Positions 8,528 to 11,198 of a stretch of DNA of 11,198 bases are shown in pieces. Every line of letters starts with the position of its first letter. Within the stretch, counting starts at the first letter, position 1. The DNA comes from Gammaproteobacteria bacterium UBA3532 (GTDB lineage Bacteria > Pseudomonadota > Gammaproteobacteria > Enterobacterales > UBA3532): NCBI GenBank assembly GCA_002376965.1, contig DFOV01000350.1, positions 1 through 11,198 on the forward strand, in the 5' to 3' direction. Under the pieces are notes generated by a model. It was not told the DNA's origin. It made no database searches and was given only the letters and a program-made list of their open reading frames with translations. Position numbers and translations under genes: made by a program.

Positions 8528-9184
8528 TTAGCTCAACCCTCCTTGCTTAAACTCTTGTTCAGTCACTACGAAGTAAAGACTCTTCGATGGGTCGTATTCC
8601 ACGATAACAGCATTATCACCACGCTTTAGAGGAAGCTCTGTAGCAGCTCGCACCTTAATCAGCATGCTCGCGCCGTTATATGAGCAAGTGGCCTCACCTT
8701 TCGTATCCGTCACTTCAGTTGTTCGAATAATGCATGGCATACCCACCATCGATTTATTGGATGGTGATGCATTCAAACGGCGAAAAAATGGTCGCATCGG
8801 ACGAATAAGTGTAGCAGTAACAATAATGGAAACCCCAAAGCTGACAGCGATCACTCCACATCCGGCTGCATAGCGCAAAACGCCATCAGGCACCCAGAAC
8901 ATGCCATATAGAGAAGCATAGTAGCTAACCAGCCAGCCGATGATGATAAGCAAGGTGGCGACGATCATTATAGGGACGCCTGTTAAGCCGCAGGTAGCCA
9001 AAAATCCCATCATTTTTCCCATTTCATCAACATCGGCGTCTGCATCCATATCAATATCAACTTCTAGAAAATCGAAGTCGAATATGCCCATGATTAGCAG
9101 TATCCAATAAACGATGAGACTGCCGACCAATATGGTATAGATGATGGTTGGAAAACTACTGATATTAACGAGAAACGCGTCCAT
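8528..9184 (-). CDS. yqiJ: YqiJ-type membrane protein with C-terminal OB-fold (flotillin partner)
   Basis: A 218-residue inner-membrane protein. Transmembrane segments lie at about residues 12-34, 64-90 and 104-126. An unusual acidic loop follows the first (residues 36-54: ten Asp/Glu, mostly at every second position), and a soluble C-terminal domain at about 145-210 has the alternating strands of an OB-fold (VGMPCIIR...GEATCSYNG...AATELPLKRGD...VIVEYD). NfeD/YqiJ-type OB-fold proteins are regular neighbours and likely partners of flotillins. I place the start at 9184 rather than at the longest open frame (9307). GGAGAGG lies 8 nt upstream, the first transmembrane segment follows directly, and the earlier residues are only the rhomboid gene read in another frame. 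It overlaps the rhomboid 3' end by 20 bp, implying coupled translation, and is followed by the flotillin gene. Confidence 0.9.
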   Translation of the reverse strand: MDAFLVNISSFPTIIYTILVGSLIVYWILLIMGIFDFDFLEVDIDMDADADVDEMGKMMGFLATCGLTGVPIMIVATLLIIIGWLVSYYASLYGMFWVPDGVLRYAAGCGVIAVSFGVSIIVTATLIRPMRPFFRRLNASPSNKSMVGMPCIIRTTEVTDTKGEATCSYNGASMLIKVRAATELPLKRGDNAVIVEYDPSKSLYFVVTEQEFKQGGLS

Positions 9185-9731
9185 TTTTTTTACCTCTCCG
9201 ACCGGACCATAGCCGTGCAAATAGTAACCCGGCGATAAAGCCGAAAATATGACCTTCGAAGCTGATATGCTGGCGAAAGTCGAGCAGGGTAAAAGCCAAA
9301 CCGCCAAAACATACCAATGTTATAAAAGCCACCAATAGCGGCTTCCACTGCTTGGCATACCATCCATAAGCCAACAGAAAGCCGAAATATCCCATAATCA
9401 AACCACTGGCACCAATATGGATGGCTGAGCGGCCAAAAATCCAGACCAAAAGGCCTCCAACCAAGACAATAAACAGCGTAGCTGACCAAAATGCCCGAAC
9501 GCTATAGACCAAAATCCCTAAGCCCAAAAATGGCAGCGAATTGGCCAATAAATGGCTCCAGCTGGCATGTAAAACAGGCGCGGTGACAATACCGGTTAAT
9601 CCTTGGATCTCGCGGGGGTATATTCCATAACGAACAACCGGATAGTCAATTGCCAGTGCGACACCATGAATGAGCCACATCAAACCCAGTATCACCAGCA
9701 CCACCCTGGCACCGACACTGAGCATTTTCAT
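9165..9731 (-). CDS. Rhomboid family intramembrane serine protease
   Basis: A 188-residue polytopic protease of the minimal six-helix size. Residues 9-28 form the first helix. The HASWSHLLAN motif after the L1 loop gives His60 and Asn64, the oxyanion-supporting residues. GASG places the catalytic Ser109, and the GHIFGFIAG motif places the catalytic partner His161. All active-site residues are therefore present, and it is likely an active GlpG-class protease cutting transmembrane segments near the membrane surface. The C-terminus is short and basic (RRGKKNGR), consistent with a cytoplasmic end. The start ATG follows AGAAGGA by 9 nt, the preceding gene ends 3 bp upstream, and its 3' end overlaps yqiJ by 20 bp. 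Position between the PspA and flotillin parts of the operon suggests a substrate within this locus, such as YqiJ or the flotillin anchor; this is inference. Confidence 0.94.
   Translation of the reverse strand: MKMLSVGARVVLVILGLMWLIHGVALAIDYPVVRYGIYPREIQGLTGIVTAPVLHASWSHLLANSLPFLGLGILVYSVRAFWSATLFIVLVGGLLVWIFGRSAIHIGASGLIMGYFGFLLAYGWYAKQWKPLLVAFITLVCFGGLAFTLLDFRQHISFEGHIFGFIAGLLFARLWSGRRGKKNGRVSR
9193..9199 (-). promoter_or_regulatory. Ribosome binding site deciding the yqiJ start
   Basis: GGAGAGG on the minus strand lies 8 nt upstream of the ATG at 9184, separated by a T and seven A. It is inside the rhomboid coding region, and it is the main reason to choose the shorter yqiJ start. Confidence 0.8.
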
Positions 9732-9734
9732 AAC

Positions 9735-10061
9735 CTAGTGTCCTTCTCCATGTTTCGCCTTCACATGCTCAATCAATACCTGAGCCGCTTTTTCCTTTAT
9801 CGCTAAGCGATCAGCCGGTGAAACCCCGTATCTTTCACCGAGCATTTCATAATCTGCCACCGACAACGAAATGGTTAGTCGAGGCCTGACCGGCTTTTTA
9901 ACCGGCAGGCCCAGAATACGCCGCATTTGATCCGATGGTGATATTTCATTATCCAGCGCTTCCTGTTTGATACAGCGTTGCGCCTCGGTTGATATATCGA
10001 AAGCCACCTGTGTTGCTTTGATGGCCTTCGTTTCTTGGGGCCACAGATCTTTTTTAGCCAT
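9735..10061 (-). CDS. Small protein with two ribbon-helix-helix-like halves, function unknown
   Basis: A 108-residue soluble protein that I do not recognise as a named family. It contains two similar halves: residues about 17-51 (a strand TQVAFDIS, a helix, then SPSDQMRRILGL) and about 60-99 (a strand RLTISLS, a helix, then SPADRLAIKEKAAQVL). Each half reads as strand-helix-turn-helix with an SPxD turn before the second helix, as in ribbon-helix-helix folds. A basic linker (KKPVRPR) joins them. RHH proteins usually bind DNA as dimers, and here both subunits may be in one chain, making it a candidate local regulator; protein binding is equally possible. Its start overlaps the PspA stop by 8 bp and has no good Shine-Dalgarno at normal spacing (GAGG lies 16 nt away), so translation probably depends on coupling to PspA. 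The rhomboid gene follows after 3 bp. Confidence 0.8.
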   Translation of the reverse strand: MAKKDLWPQETKAIKATQVAFDISTEAQRCIKQEALDNEISPSDQMRRILGLPVKKPVRPRLTISLSVADYEMLGERYGVSPADRLAIKEKAAQVLIEHVKAKHGEGH

Positions 10062-10746
10062 TTTGTTTCGCTTTTAACCTCGCCAGAACATCTTCAGCTT
10101 TCGAAGCTTCTCCCTTGATACCGGCATCTGTCAACTTTTTATCAAGCTCACTACCTGAAAACTCAGCATGTAACTGCTCACCGGCAACCACTTTATCCTG
10201 TCGCAATTGCTGTTTCTTTTTGATCCGCTCCAAAGACTCACGAGCTGAACCTAAAGAAGACTGGTTCATGGTCACACTTTGCGTCACCGCTTCAGTGGCT
10301 TTATGCACCGACTCCTGGGTTTTCACCATTGTCAATTCACGCTCATGCTCTGCGATTTGCTGCTCAGCACGATGGATTTGCTGTTTCAGGGTTTCAGCGT
10401 GGGTTTCATAGGCATTAATATGACCTTGAATCTCTGCTGCATTCGCCTCCAGCTCTGCGATTTTACCTGCGACTTCCAATGCCAGTGTTTCATCGCCTTT
10501 ATCCAAGGCCTTAGCTGCATAACCTTCGTTTTCAGCAATTTCGGTTTGCAACGCTTTGTACTGTCGTTCGCTGGCCATTTTTCGCGCCACGACTTCAGTT
10601 AGTCCGTCTTTTGCCTCTTCCAGGCTTTTCTTTGCGTCTTCAATTTCTTGTTCGAAAATACGCATCGATTGGCTATCAACAATGGCTTCACCGATTTCAC
10701 GCGTTCCACCACGAACCGCAGTAAACAACTTTTTGAAAATATCCAT
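10054..10746 (-). CDS. yjfJ: PspA/IM30 (ESCRT-III-like) membrane stress protein, YjfJ type
   Basis: A 230-residue peripheral inner-membrane protein. An amphipathic N-terminal helix (MDIFKKLFTAVRGG) is followed by long, nearly all-helical coiled-coil sequence, including the family-typical region around residues 25-60 (SQSMRIFEQEIEDAKKSL, then alternating charged heptads). It ends in a helical, Lys-rich tail. PspA/IM30/Vipp1 proteins are bacterial ESCRT-III relatives that form rods or rings on damaged membranes and preserve the proton-motive force. Size and the adjacent DUF2170 gene match E. coli YjfJ (232 residues) next to YjfI rather than the pspABC locus, and no pspF, pspB or pspC is visible. 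I use the ATG at 10746. A TTG at 10761 would add five residues ahead of the conserved amphipathic helix, and GGAG lies at suitable distance before 10746. It overlaps the following gene by 8 bp. Confidence 0.94.
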   Translation of the reverse strand: MDIFKKLFTAVRGGTREIGEAIVDSQSMRIFEQEIEDAKKSLEEAKDGLTEVVARKMASERQYKALQTEIAENEGYAAKALDKGDETLALEVAGKIAELEANAAEIQGHINAYETHAETLKQQIHRAEQQIAEHERELTMVKTQESVHKATEAVTQSVTMNQSSLGSARESLERIKKKQQLRQDKVVAGEQLHAEFSGSELDKKLTDAGIKGEASKAEDVLARLKAKQNG

Positions 10747-10775
10747 GATTTTTCTCCACAACCTATTGATATGTA

Positions 10776-11183
10776 TTAACTAATAAACTCTTCCAATGCC
10801 GGAAGTGCGCTGTTGGCGTTCTGAGCCAGAGTGACAAGCTCTAGCATCACATTCTCTAGTGTTGAATCCGTCGCCATCGACCCAAACACCACATAATATT
10901 CGTCAATCTTGGCAAACGAGCTAAGTGGCATCGGTACATTAAGCTCAAGCAAATACTGGTTTAACTCATCGTGCCTGCCCTCAGCCACTTCACTGTCTTT
11001 AAACAAGTAAACAATGCACAACAACTGAGTTTCGCTGGCAGTCACAAATATCGGCAAATCATCCAGCTCAGATACTTCGACTCGAAGCACTGGCTGCTCG
11101 CCTTCAATGGGCAAACAGTTGAAGCGGTGCCCTTGATAATTGGCTTCGGCCAACTTTAGCGTTAACTCTTTTATGCAATTCAT
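10776..11183 (-). CDS. yjfI: DUF2170 protein, YjfI-like partner of PspA
   Basis: A 135-residue soluble acidic protein with no signal peptide or membrane segment. It matches the DUF2170/YjfI type in length (E. coli YjfI is about 133 residues), in its alternating strand-helix layout and in its position directly ahead of a YjfJ-type PspA gene. Recognisable stretches are the N-terminal helix, FNCLPIEGEQPVLRVEVSELDDLPIFV, the central LCIVYLFKDSEV, LNVPMPLSSFAKIDEYYVVFGSM, and a C-terminal helix. Molecular function is unknown; a PspA-binding regulator or chaperone is plausible from the fixed gene pair alone. The ATG at 11183 is preceded by AAGGAAG at good spacing. It is the first visible gene of the minus-strand train, and only 15 bases lie upstream, so the operon promoter is out of view. 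The gap to PspA is 29 bp. Confidence 0.85.
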   Translation of the reverse strand: MNCIKELTLKLAEANYQGHRFNCLPIEGEQPVLRVEVSELDDLPIFVTASETQLLCIVYLFKDSEVAEGRHDELNQYLLELNVPMPLSSFAKIDEYYVVFGSMATDSTLENVMLELVTLAQNANSALPALEEFIS

Positions 11184-11198
11184 CGGTCTTCCTTTTTG

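Noticed and set aside
9185..9307. N-terminal extension of YqiJ to 9307
   Set aside because: The extra 41 residues overlap the rhomboid active-site His region in another frame, lack a ribosome site and look unlike a membrane-protein start. The ATG at 9184 has GGAGAGG 8 nt upstream.
10747..10761. TTG start for PspA five codons upstream
   Set aside because: The conserved PspA N-terminus starts at the amphipathic helix after the ATG at 10746. The TTG would overlay the GGAG site used by that ATG.

Overview
The window looks like chromosomal DNA from a gammaproteobacterium. I base this on gene types rather than a marker gene: a YjfI/DUF2170 protein, a YjfJ-type PspA, YqiJ and YqiK all have Escherichia coli or Shewanella-like counterparts. 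Codon use looks even and GC content mid-range by eye. I cannot name the species. There is no rRNA, tRNA, CRISPR, transposase or phage gene, and no gene-free stretch longer than about 100 bases.

Layout. At the left edge one plus-strand gene (46-672) encodes a small exported trypsin-like serine protease. It converges on a long minus-strand gene train filling the rest of the window (11183 down to 686). In transcription order the train is: a DUF2170 protein (YjfI-like), a PspA/IM30 protein (YjfJ-like), a 108-residue protein with two ribbon-helix-helix-like halves, a rhomboid protease, a YqiJ membrane protein with a C-terminal OB-fold, a YqiK-type flotillin, a 1770-residue coiled-coil AAA ATPase (DUF3686 type, often named 'DNA repair ATPase'), and an Mpo1-like (DUF962) membrane protein. 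Four of the seven junctions overlap or nearly touch (8 bp overlap, 3 bp gap, 20 bp overlap, ATGA overlap). The other three gaps are 29, 65 and 101 bp. This strongly suggests one operon whose promoter lies upstream of DUF2170, outside the window.

How the genes may work together. PspA proteins polymerise on stressed inner membranes, and flotillin with a YqiJ/NfeD-type partner forms membrane microdomain scaffolds. Rhomboids cut membrane proteins within the bilayer, Mpo1-like proteins are linked to fatty-acid/sphingoid-base oxidation, and AAA ATPases remodel protein assemblies. Together they look like a membrane-surveillance or membrane-repair module in which the giant ATPase could remodel the PspA and/or flotillin polymers. 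Co-occurrence of PspA, Band-7 and AAA proteins has been noted in comparative genomics. The joint function, and the roles of the small RHH-like protein, the rhomboid and the Mpo1-like protein, are inference.

Regulation. The 101-bp gap between flotillin and ATPase holds a perfect 12-bp stem-loop followed by a C-rich, G-poor leader. This is a plausible control point separating the abundant scaffold genes from the giant ATPase.
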